Positions 54,833-62,841 of a stretch of DNA of 64,000 bases are shown here, in pieces; position 1 is the first letter of the stretch; each line of letters starts with the position of its first letter. The notes under the pieces are model-generated. The model worked only from the letters and a program-made list of their open reading frames with translations, made no database searches and was not told where the DNA came from. A program made the translations under genes and the position numbers. This stretch comes from Arcticibacter svalbardensis MN12-7 (GTDB lineage: Bacteria > Bacteroidota > Bacteroidia > Sphingobacteriales > Sphingobacteriaceae), in assembly GCF_000403135.1 (NCBI RefSeq), contig NZ_AQPN01000101.1:1-64000 (forward strand), read 5' to 3'.

Positions 54833-56056
54833 TTATTTGATTTTCAAGTTTAATGAAATAATATTGGATGTCAAATTTGTGGATCGACTATAATGCCCAT
54901 ATCTTAATTCCAGCATATTCAAATGTTGCCAACCAAAGACACCTTTAGGGGGTGCAAATCGGATCCCAGTACCGTAGAAACTACTGTTTAAAGTTGATAA
55001 ATCATAGTCGGAAGTAAAGTATTGTACAGTTGGATCATGTTGGCCATAAGCAGCAAAGTAGCGCGTTCCTTTTTGATTGTTATACCGATAAAACGGGCTT
55101 ACGGATATAAATGAACTCAATTTAATCGGTACTTCTATTTCTGCAGTATGTGCCCTTATTCCCCAGTTATCCATATAATACCGGTAAAAAGTACGGATTA
55201 CAAATCGATCACCTAAGAAATAATTCAACCTTGCTCCGATAGGTAACTTATATCGGTTGTCGGGTAAGGTTTCTGCGCGTAAAGATCCATCTGTAAAGTA
55301 ATTTCGCTGGTATTTCGTTGCCAGTAAACCATGCTGATAAGCGGGTTCGACAATTAACTCTACCTGCAGACTCTTGTTGATCACTTGGGAGAGACCGAAT
55401 GAAGCATTGAATGAGTTTCTTGGCTCTGACCCTACTCCTCGCGAGTCGCCTTCTGATCCTGATCCATAACCATCTGTTCTGAGCTCAACTGGCAGGATGA
55501 CTTTCCATGTATCTAAAAATGCCTGCAGTTTAAAGTCAAACTGTGTGTTTTTATTTTTTGATAAACGGGTTAAATTAAATCCAGCACCAAGGGATTGGTA
55601 ATCATATTCCTGAGAATAGGAGCCGGTAAAACCATAAGAATTGCCTGTTTCATCATTCGAATGCGTCCAGTTTACGGATGGATAGATCCGGATATCAGAC
55701 ATAGAAGCAGAAGAAATACTATTTGGATCGATTTTATCTGATGAAGCAGAGGTATAATGATCTACGCCTAACTCAAATAGGAAGGTATTTTTTTTGCCTT
55801 GTTTGTTGTACTTAGACAACTGCAAGTCAAATGTATTAGCAATGTCGGTTAACTTTTCAGTACCAATACCACCGGTTACAGCGGAGTTATTACCATCCTG
55901 ATGGTAATAGGCTGAAACGAAGTTGGCTTCGTCGAAATGAAGTTTACGTGATTTATACTGAGAAGTATCACCACTTGGAAGTTGATGTACATTTTGTGCA
56001 TAAGTGCCGAACATACCGAGGTAAAGTGCAGCAATACACAGATAGAGTTTTTTCAT
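54833..56056 (-). CDS. DUF3570 outer-membrane beta-barrel protein
   Basis: 407 residues with a signal peptide (ending GTYAQN). The rest is alternating strands with aromatic girdles, typical of an outer-membrane barrel, e.g. VNWTHSNDETGNSYGFTGSYSQEYDYQSLGAGFNLTR and RFVIRTFYRYYMDNWGI. The last strand ends SNIISLNLKIK. DUF3570 proteins are regularly encoded next to DUF4266 lipoproteins and ApbE, as here. The function is unknown; a surface role linked to electron transfer or cofactor delivery is inferred from context. Confidence 0.88.
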   Translation of the reverse strand: MKKLYLCIAALYLGMFGTYAQNVHQLPSGDTSQYKSRKLHFDEANFVSAYYHQDGNNSAVTGGIGTEKLTDIANTFDLQLSKYNKQGKKNTFLFELGVDHYTSASSDKIDPNSISSASMSDIRIYPSVNWTHSNDETGNSYGFTGSYSQEYDYQSLGAGFNLTRLSKNKNTQFDFKLQAFLDTWKVILPVELRTDGYGSGSEGDSRGVGSEPRNSFNASFGLSQVINKSLQVELIVEPAYQHGLLATKYQRNYFTDGSLRAETLPDNRYKLPIGARLNYFLGDRFVIRTFYRYYMDNWGIRAHTAEIEVPIKLSSFISVSPFYRYNNQKGTRYFAAYGQHDPTVQYFTSDYDLSTLNSSFYGTGIRFAPPKGVFGWQHLNMLELRYGHYSRSTNLTSNIISLNLKIK

Positions 56057-56071
56057 GTTTAGATCAGATAG

Positions 56072-56302
56072 TTAATTACAGCCGCAACCTCCACCACTTT
56101 TCCCTCCGTTAGCACCTGATCCGCCTTCGCGGTACAACTGGAAACTTTGTTCGAACTTTTGTATTTTTCGCGCTGATAAAGCCATATCAGCATCATTTAA
56201 TCGGTTTTTTTGATACGGCTTTACCGTACTACAGGCGCTTAGGAGATTAAGCATGATTAGTCCTGCACAAAACAGGAAAACTCCTTTTTTTGAAAATTCC
56301 AT
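56072..56302 (-). CDS. DUF4266 small lipoprotein
   Basis: 76 residues from the ATG at 56302, one base after the ApbE stop; a longer frame exists upstream inside apbE. The lipobox LLSAC puts the lipid-bearing Cys at residue 24. The mature protein has the family start VKPYQKNRLNDADMAL and the tail REGGSGANGGKSGGGCGCN with two cysteines. The stretch EGGSGAN resembles the ApbE flavinylation motif D-x-x-S-G-A-T but has Glu for Asp and Asn at the acceptor position. The protein would face the periplasm or cell surface and partner the DUF3570 barrel. Confidence 0.87.
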   Translation of the reverse strand: MEFSKKGVFLFCAGLIMLNLLSACSTVKPYQKNRLNDADMALSARKIQKFEQSFQLYREGGSGANGGKSGGGCGCN

Positions 56303-56303
56303 A

Positions 56304-57263
56304 TTAGCGTTTAACATTAATGTTTTTTGAAGTATACATGCGGTCAAAGTCATCAATAATAATACAGGCTACTTGTTTAAGCTGGTTGATCATGTCGAGT
56401 CCTACCCGAACTCCCATTACTACAACCGGAGTTGCCATTGCATCAGCTAACTCGGCGCTTGGGCCAAGTATGCTGACACTTTTAATACCACTTACAGGTA
56501 AGCCTGTTTTAGGGTCAATAGTGTGCGAATACCTTTTCCCGTTTATAGTCGCATACTTTTCGTAATTTCCGGATGTTGCAATGGCCGTATTACTGATATT
56601 TATTGAAGAAAAAGGACGTGTGCATTGGTCTGGGGCGGCAATACCAATCGTCCATGGGGCTCCGTTTAACTGTGTGCCCCAGGTAATTAAATCACCTGCG
56701 GCATTCACTATTCCACTTTTTATGCCTGCGTTTTTTAAAACAAACATAGCCCGGTCGGCAGCATATCCTTTACCAATTCCACCAAAACCTATGCGCATAC
56801 CTGCATGTTTAAGCATGACCGTCGAGTGATCAAGGTCAACTAGTACATTTTGATAATTGATAAGACTCACAGACTGGAGGGCTGTTTCGCAGCTTGGTAA
56901 ACTGGTCATATTCACATCGAAATTCCATAAACTTTTATCTATAGATCCATAGGTAATATCAAATGCCCCCTGAGTCAATTCGGATATTTTTAAAGACCTC
57001 TGAATCAAATGAATCACTTCTTCATCTACCTGAACCGGTTTAATTCCAGCATTTTTATTAATATAATTCGTCTGACTGGTATCTTTAAAAGTGGATAATA
57101 ATTCTTCAATCCTTTGCACTTCAGCAATAGCAGTATCAATTGCTTTGGCACCAGACTCCTGCGTGTCAGAAATTACTGTAAATTCAAACCGGTTGCCCAT
57201 GAGTTTTAGAATTCGATTACTGGATACTTCTGCTAACATACCTGGTTTAATGAATGGATTCAA
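56304..57263 (-). CDS. apbE: ApbE-family FAD:protein FMN transferase
   Basis: 319 residues. The family blocks are GNRFEFTVI near the start, AFDITYG, the FAD-binding GGIGKGYAADRA, GIVNAAGDLITWG, ATSGNYEKY ... YSHTIDPKTGLPV and the C-terminal ADAMATPVVVMG with the Mg-binding Asp. It links FMN to Ser/Thr of partner proteins. Most ApbE proteins carry a lipoprotein signal; this one starts MNPFIKPGMLAEVSSNRILK and has none. Its start overlaps the thioredoxin gene by 17 bases and its end abuts the DUF4266 gene, so the run is tightly coupled. Confidence 0.93.
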   Translation of the reverse strand: MNPFIKPGMLAEVSSNRILKLMGNRFEFTVISDTQESGAKAIDTAIAEVQRIEELLSTFKDTSQTNYINKNAGIKPVQVDEEVIHLIQRSLKISELTQGAFDITYGSIDKSLWNFDVNMTSLPSCETALQSVSLINYQNVLVDLDHSTVMLKHAGMRIGFGGIGKGYAADRAMFVLKNAGIKSGIVNAAGDLITWGTQLNGAPWTIGIAAPDQCTRPFSSINISNTAIATSGNYEKYATINGKRYSHTIDPKTGLPVSGIKSVSILGPSAELADAMATPVVVMGVRVGLDMINQLKQVACIIIDDFDRMYTSKNINVKR

Positions 57264-57672
57264 TCTCTTTCACAAACTTATCTGGTGTTTCATTGGGGTA
57301 ACCATCCCATGACTTTAAGACCTTACCTTGTTCATCAATGAGTAGGGTGTAGGGGAACTTTCCTTCGTTATTATATTTTTCAGCCAGTGCCTCATTCAGT
57401 TTCACCTGTTCTGCCGGAAGACGGTTCTTCTTTTGTCTCGGAAAATCAGCACGCACCAATACAAGATGATCAGAGGCATATCTTTCAAATGTTTCCGATT
57501 CCAGAATCTCCTTGCGAAGACGAATGCAGGGGCCACACCAGTCTGAGCCTGAGAAGTTAAGTAAGATTAGTTTATGGGATGTTGTGGCTTCTTTTGTGGC
57601 CACATTAAAGTTACCAAGCCATACCGTAGGTACAGTAAGCAAGGAAAATAGTGTTATAAATAGTAGTTTCAT
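57247..57672 (-). CDS. Thioredoxin-like exported protein
   Basis: 141 residues. A signal peptide (MKLLFITLFSLLTVPTVWLG) is followed by a thioredoxin fold with the catalytic pair Cys46/Cys49 in SDWCGPCIRLRKE and the cis-proline in KFPYTLLI. It is probably a periplasmic disulfide reductant or cofactor-maturation helper, perhaps for the cysteines of the DUF4266 tail (inference). Its 3' end overlaps apbE by 17 bases; it begins 4 bases after the Rieske gene. Confidence 0.92.
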   Translation of the reverse strand: MKLLFITLFSLLTVPTVWLGNFNVATKEATTSHKLILLNFSGSDWCGPCIRLRKEILESETFERYASDHLVLVRADFPRQKKNRLPAEQVKLNEALAEKYNNEGKFPYTLLIDEQGKVLKSWDGYPNETPDKFVKEIESIH

Positions 57673-57676
57673 GATC

Positions 57677-58105
57677 TTATGAATAAACCCGTAATAAAGT
57701 ACCTGTAACTTGTGTTTTATATGTGGTTAAGGACCTTGATGCTGGTCCCTGTGTAACTGAACCGCTTTCAGAGAAGGTGGCACCATGATTTGGACAGTAA
57801 AATCTACTGCTGCCGCTCTGATAGGTTAAAGTATAGTTTTCATGTGTACATGACCTTTGCACGGCAATATAAGTTCCTGCTTTGGTACGCGCTACAATTA
57901 CTCCATTGGATGCCAAATAACCTCCATTAGCCAGTAAAGTAGCATTTGCTGATGCATTTAAATCTAGGGTGAAATCTACATTGGAAGACCCGGACACACC
58001 CGAAGAAGGGCCATCTGTGCTTTTAGCGCAACCGCCCACACAGTTTAGTAAAGCCAGAGAAGCTACTCCCATTCCCATACTCGTTAAAAAATCTTTTCTG
58101 TTCAT
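57677..58105 (-). CDS. Rieske [2Fe-2S] protein, exported
   Basis: 142 residues. The N-terminus NRKDFLTSMGMGVASLALLNCVGGC is a signal with an RK instead of a full twin arginine and a possible lipobox Cys. The Rieske cluster motifs are C86-T-H88 (SCTHENY) and C104-PN-H107 (FYCPNHGATF). The cluster carries one electron at fairly high potential. It heads the six-gene run after the two-component genes. Electron partner is probably the cytochrome b561 or a flavinylated protein of the same operon (inference). Confidence 0.92.
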   Translation of the reverse strand: MNRKDFLTSMGMGVASLALLNCVGGCAKSTDGPSSGVSGSSNVDFTLDLNASANATLLANGGYLASNGVIVARTKAGTYIAVQRSCTHENYTLTYQSGSSRFYCPNHGATFSESGSVTQGPASRSLTTYKTQVTGTLLRVYS

Positions 58106-58110
58106 TTTTT

Positions 58111-58131
58111 TGTTAATAAGAAGATGTTAAT
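58111..58131 (-). promoter_or_regulatory. Direct repeat just upstream of the Rieske gene
   Basis: TGTTAAT occurs at 58111-58117 and 58125-58131 (plus-strand reading), 14 bases apart, 6-26 bases before the Rieske start on the minus strand. Winged-helix OmpR regulators bind direct repeats, and the adjacent gene pair encodes one, so autoregulation of the run through this site is possible. The spacing is not the usual 10-11 bases. Confidence 0.3.
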
Positions 58132-58186
58132 TGTACTTTTTAAGTAGCCTGTCGTTTCAAATTTTCTGTTTAAGAAAGTGTTGTCC

Positions 58187-59440
58187 TTACTTATTAAATT
58201 GAATGATGAAATGGTGCAAAGGCTTGTCATACGTATATTTAAGATCGTACTGCAGCCGGTTGCAGATTTGCTTCAAAATAGAGAGTCCTAAACCGGTGCC
58301 CTCGGATGTGGTATCTTTGTAAAAGCGTTCAAATATTTTAGCCTCATCTAAACCATCATTTGTACTCGTATTTGAAAAAATAAGTTGTGTGGCGGTTAAA
58401 CTTATATTAATCGTTCCCTTTTCTATATTGTGCCTGATGGCATTACTGAAAAGATTGTTGAGCAGAATTTCTAGCAATTGCTGGCTTATAAATAGGGTAG
58501 TGGGCTCAAGATGAAGATGAATAGTTAATTTTCTTTTCAAAATCAGTTCCTGAAAATGCAGGAGTTTCTCTTCTATGGCCTTACTTATTAAAATATCTTC
58601 CTGATCATTCAACAGATTATTATCAATCTTTACCAGCATCAATAAGGACTGGTTTAATTTAGTCAGCCTGGAAGTTGCTTTGTACATATCTGTCAAAAGT
58701 TCACTTTCTTCCCTGCCCAATAAATTAGATTGCAGCATTGTATCCAGCTTAGAATTAATTACGGCTAATGGGGTCATCATTTCATGAGACGCATTTTCTG
58801 TAAATAATTTAATTTCCTTGTAGTCTGATTTTACTTTTGACGAAAGATCGACAAATGCGTTATTGAGGTCACTGAATTCTTTTATTGATGTTTTAACAGG
58901 TTTGAATGGAACATCCTGATTGACATTGAATGCTTTTATGTTAATTAAGAGTTGTTTGAAGGGATTCCATAAACTCCTTATCATAAATCTATTTACAAGT
59001 AAAAGGATAACCAGTAATGCTAAAACAGGCAATATGATCACCTTTAAAATGCTTTTGATTTGTTCTTCATTTTCGACTTTTGAAGCGATGATAGTAACCT
59101 TGTACTGTTCGCCTTTAAGCGTTATCGTAGATTGAAGGTATCGAGCTGATTCCATACGGTGTTTTTCATCATTATAAAAAACAGTATCGGCAATAATTTT
59201 GGAATTGTTTTCAGCTGTCTTCTTATATTGGATGATAAGCTCTTCAAAACTGTTGGGCTGGTATAAATTATTTTTACCCGCTGTATATTGTTTTACTTCC
59301 ATGAGCTCTTCTTCCAACTGATCATCCATTTGCTGAGCAAGATAATAGCTTAGTGTTCTGTAAAAAAGAAGACCTATAATGATTAATCCAACACAACTAA
59401 CCAAAAACAAAACCCTGTTATACCTGCTGAAGAGTCTCAA
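58187..59440 (-). CDS. Sensor histidine kinase
   Basis: 417 residues. Two membrane helices (~9-28 and ~130-152) enclose a periplasmic sensor of about 100 residues. A HAMP-like linker is followed by the H-box NASHEMMTPLAVINSKLD (His ~218), N-box LNNLFSNAIRHNIEKG, and a shortened F/G2 region FERFYKDTTSEGTGLGLSIL. It partners the response regulator whose stop overlaps its start by 4 bases. The signal is unknown. The run of redox genes downstream in the same direction makes it a candidate controller of them. Confidence 0.94.
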   Translation of the reverse strand: MRLFSRYNRVLFLVSCVGLIIIGLLFYRTLSYYLAQQMDDQLEEELMEVKQYTAGKNNLYQPNSFEELIIQYKKTAENNSKIIADTVFYNDEKHRMESARYLQSTITLKGEQYKVTIIASKVENEEQIKSILKVIILPVLALLVILLLVNRFMIRSLWNPFKQLLINIKAFNVNQDVPFKPVKTSIKEFSDLNNAFVDLSSKVKSDYKEIKLFTENASHEMMTPLAVINSKLDTMLQSNLLGREESELLTDMYKATSRLTKLNQSLLMLVKIDNNLLNDQEDILISKAIEEKLLHFQELILKRKLTIHLHLEPTTLFISQQLLEILLNNLFSNAIRHNIEKGTINISLTATQLIFSNTSTNDGLDEAKIFERFYKDTTSEGTGLGLSILKQICNRLQYDLKYTYDKPLHHFIIQFNK

Positions 59441-60114
59441 GATTCTACGAATTTATACCCAACACCATAAATAGAATGAAAGTAATCCTTACATCCTGCA
59501 TCGGTTAACTTTTTTCTGATATTTTTAATGTGGGTATAGATGAAATCAAAACTATCTGCCATATCTGCATCATTGCCCCAGATATGTACTGCTGCTGCAG
59601 ACTTTGAGATCACTTTAGATTTATTGGTCATGAAATATAAAAGAAGATCAAACTCCTTTCTGGTGAAATATACCGTATGTGAATTCACTTTGACTTCCAT
59701 GGCGTGGCTATCAATTTCCAATTCATTGAAAACAATCCGGTCGCTTCCATTAAACTGGCGTCTTCTGATTATTGACGTAATGCGTGCATATAATTCAGAC
59801 AAGTGAAAGGGTTTAACCAGGTAGTCATCAGCACCTAAGCTCAGTCCTTCAATTCGCTGATCTACAGCATCGCGTGCTGATATGATTAAAACGCCATCCG
59901 GTTTATTCATCTTTTTTATAAACTTCAGCAAATTAAGTCCTTCTCCGTCAGGGAGGGTCAAATCAAGCAACACACAGTCGTAGTCATAAAGGGCGATTTT
60001 CTGATAGGCATCATTGTAGGTCGAAGAGCAGTCACATACATTACCCTCGGCAATCAGGTATTGATGAATACTTTTTTGTAAACTTTCTTCGTCTTCTACA
60101 ATTAGAATTTTCAT
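59437..60114 (-). CDS. OmpR/PhoB-family response regulator
   Basis: 225 residues. The receiver has EDEE at residues 7-10, phospho-Asp51 in CVLLDLTLPDGEG, and Lys in ADDYLVKPF. The C-terminal winged helix contains YFTRKEFDLLLYFM and ends with FIYTHIKNIRKKLTDAGCKDYFHSIYGVGYKF. It acts with the kinase encoded in overlap. It lies 50 bases after the P-type ATPase gene, in the same direction, so either metal stress or redox state could be its input. Confidence 0.95.
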   Translation of the reverse strand: MKILIVEDEESLQKSIHQYLIAEGNVCDCSSTYNDAYQKIALYDYDCVLLDLTLPDGEGLNLLKFIKKMNKPDGVLIISARDAVDQRIEGLSLGADDYLVKPFHLSELYARITSIIRRRQFNGSDRIVFNELEIDSHAMEVKVNSHTVYFTRKEFDLLLYFMTNKSKVISKSAAAVHIWGNDADMADSFDFIYTHIKNIRKKLTDAGCKDYFHSIYGVGYKFVES

Positions 60115-60164
60115 ACTACCAAGATCGATACTAATTCTGTTGACATTTTGTAGTGCCTACTAAT

Positions 60165-62672
60165 TTAACTTTTTTTAACGAATTGCCTGCGGGTGTAAAA
60201 AAGCTTATAAAGTTCGATCCACAGAACTCCGGCAAAGGCGACAGCAAAGCAAAGTAAGAGATCAAGGCCACTTAAAGCCTCAAATTCAAAGATATTTCGA
60301 ATAGCTGGTGTATAAATAGACAGAAATAGGACGATTAATGAGATGCCTATAATGATGGGAATAAATATGTTTTTATATTGAATAGTAGTAATTATGGAGT
60401 AATAGAATGATCTGTTGGCAAAAGTTAGGAAAAGATTAGAAAAAATGAGTGTAGTGTAAATTACGGTACGTACCAGTGTTTCGTTATGATCGTTTGCCAT
60501 AAAATAATAACCTATTCCTAAACAGGCAGCTGTAATAGCGAATCCCTGGATTATACTTACTGATAATTCTTTAAATGAGAAAAATGAAGAACTCATTTTT
60601 CTAGGTTCTTTCTCCATCGATCCCGCTTCTATTGGTTCATTTTCGAATACGATGGAACAAGTAGGACCCATAATAAGCTCTAGAAATATCACATGTATAG
60701 GAGAAAAGATATCAGTAAATTTCCATAGGAGCAGGAGTGGAAGTGTTACGATTAGAATAATTGGAATATGAATAGAGATAATATATTGAATGGCCTTCTT
60801 TAAGTTTTCGTAGATCCTTCTGCCTAAGGCTACGGCGTCGGTCATATGGCTCAGATCATCATCCATTAAAATTAAAGAAGCGGCGCTTTTAGCTACTTCG
60901 CTTCCTCTTAAGCCCATAGCAATACCTATATGTGCGGCTTTAAGTGCTGGCCCGTCATTTACACCATCTCCGGTCATGGCCACTACTTCACCATTGGATT
61001 TCAGGGCTTCTATTACCTTAAGCTTGGCTTCCGGAAACATTCTGGCATACATGTCCACCACTTTTACTTGTTGGCAAAGCGTTGTTTGATCCATATCCAT
61101 TACTTCCTTACCAGTTAATACGGAAGAGCTATTTTTAAAATGAATCTGGTTAGCGATAGAGATAGCGGTATCGGGATAATCACCTGTGATCATTTTTACA
61201 CTGATGCCGGCCTGGTAGAACTGCTGAAGTATTTTCGTCATGTTCGCTTTCGGGGGATCGTAAAAAGCAATCAGACCAATAAAGACAAATTCGAATTCCT
61301 GTTGTGTTTTAGGCAAGTTGGATAGATCCTGATTTGATTTAGCAACAGCCAATACTCTAAAACCCTTTGATGCATAACTCTTTGTTTTGATTACAATACC
61401 GGCTTTCTGCTCATCAGTTAAGTTAGATTGGTTCAATACCCCTTCAACACTGCCTTTCACTGCGATAATGGACGTGCCTTTTTTATTGCTCAGGACATGT
61501 GTCATAATAGGTGGGGTTCCACTCAAAGGATATTCATGTACGAAAACGAAATCTTTCCTTTTATCTTCGGGAGCTACTTCTCCATAAATATGGTGAATAG
61601 ATTTCTCCATTTGATCAAATGGATCGGTTTCTGATGCCCATAAAGCATATTCCAGAACCTCATTTAAGCTGTAGGCATCTTTGGTATAGTCAAAATCTTT
61701 ATCCGAAGCAAAATCATAAATGGCGGAGATTTGCATTTTATTCTCCGTAATGGTTCCTGTTTTATCAGCACATATTACAGTGGCTGCACCTAATGTTTCT
61801 ACGGTATGTGGGCTTCGGGCAATAACTCCTTTTTTGTACAAATGATAGGCGCCTAATGCCATGAAGGTACTGAACGCTACCGGAATTTCTTCTGGCAATA
61901 CAGACATAGCCAGCGTCAATCCATGAAGTAATCCATTCAACAGATTACCTGAGGTATAATAATTAACTCCCCAAACAATGAGGAAAGCAATCAGTCCAAA
62001 AATAACCATGGAACGGATGAAACTTTTTATCTGAATCTGTAGAGGCGTTTTAGTAGTTTCAATTTCCTGAAGGGACTGTCCAATTTTACCTAAAGCGGTA
62101 TTCTTTCCAATGATTTCTACACGAGCAATACTGGAGCCGGACATGACTGTACTTCCCTTAAATAATTGGTTATTCGGTTCATTCAGGTCTTTAGCGATGG
62201 CAAGTGACTCTCCAGTGAGTAAACTTTCATTGACGGAGAAATCATTTGACTTCAAGATCTTCCCATCAGCGGGAACAATATTGCCGTCTTCTACAACAAT
62301 TAAATCACCGATTACGAGTTCTTCAGTATCAATATTTGTTGTAATACCAGCTCTGATGACTTTAGCATGGGGACTAGAGAGCTTTTTTAAAGAATCCACC
62401 GCATTTCTGCTTCTGTTTTCCTGAAACAGAGAGATAGCAGAAATGAAAAGCAAGGCCACCAGCATGATGATGCCTTCTTTGTAATCGCCTAAAATAAAAT
62501 ATATAGATGCCGCGCAAACAAGGATAAAGAATAGGGGCTCAGTCACCACATCTTTTACTATTAACCAAAAAGGGGATTCATTTTCAGTAAAAGCTGAGTT
62601 AGATCCGTTCTTTAATCGGCTGGCAACGACTTCTTCAGGAGACAATCCCTTTAAGTCTATGTTATCTTCCAT
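60165..62672 (-). CDS. P-type cation-transporting ATPase (P2 type)
   Basis: About 835 residues from the ATG at 62672 (MEDNIDLKGLSPEEVVASRL); 20 further in-frame residues upstream are unlikely to be translated. Domains: actuator with LLTGES, phosphorylation motif ICADKTGTITENKM, nucleotide loop, hinge MTGDGVNDGPALKAAHIGIAMG, and about ten membrane segments. The TM4 motif is VLPEEIPVAF instead of the PEGLP of typical Ca2+ pumps, and TM6 has LELIMGPTCSIVFENEP. This group is common in Bacteroidota, and Ca2+, Mn2+ or another cation is possible. The longest gene of the minus-strand run, upstream of the two-component pair. Confidence 0.9.
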   Translation of the reverse strand: MEDNIDLKGLSPEEVVASRLKNGSNSAFTENESPFWLIVKDVVTEPLFFILVCAASIYFILGDYKEGIIMLVALLFISAISLFQENRSRNAVDSLKKLSSPHAKVIRAGITTNIDTEELVIGDLIVVEDGNIVPADGKILKSNDFSVNESLLTGESLAIAKDLNEPNNQLFKGSTVMSGSSIARVEIIGKNTALGKIGQSLQEIETTKTPLQIQIKSFIRSMVIFGLIAFLIVWGVNYYTSGNLLNGLLHGLTLAMSVLPEEIPVAFSTFMALGAYHLYKKGVIARSPHTVETLGAATVICADKTGTITENKMQISAIYDFASDKDFDYTKDAYSLNEVLEYALWASETDPFDQMEKSIHHIYGEVAPEDKRKDFVFVHEYPLSGTPPIMTHVLSNKKGTSIIAVKGSVEGVLNQSNLTDEQKAGIVIKTKSYASKGFRVLAVAKSNQDLSNLPKTQQEFEFVFIGLIAFYDPPKANMTKILQQFYQAGISVKMITGDYPDTAISIANQIHFKNSSSVLTGKEVMDMDQTTLCQQVKVVDMYARMFPEAKLKVIEALKSNGEVVAMTGDGVNDGPALKAAHIGIAMGLRGSEVAKSAASLILMDDDLSHMTDAVALGRRIYENLKKAIQYIISIHIPIILIVTLPLLLLWKFTDIFSPIHVIFLELIMGPTCSIVFENEPIEAGSMEKEPRKMSSSFFSFKELSVSIIQGFAITAACLGIGYYFMANDHNETLVRTVIYTTLIFSNLFLTFANRSFYYSIITTIQYKNIFIPIIIGISLIVLFLSIYTPAIRNIFEFEALSGLDLLLCFAVAFAGVLWIELYKLFYTRRQFVKKS

Positions 62673-62841
62673 AATGGTTATGATAGGATCGTTTAGCTGT
62701 CTTTTGAGAAAGAAAATCCTATTACTGGGCAAATATTACAATCAAAATGATAAGAAAAGATATAAATAAGAGAATGAATAAATAGTATATAATAAATGAA
62801 TGTTGCTATATTGTCTGCAATCAGTTATAAAAAATTAGCAG

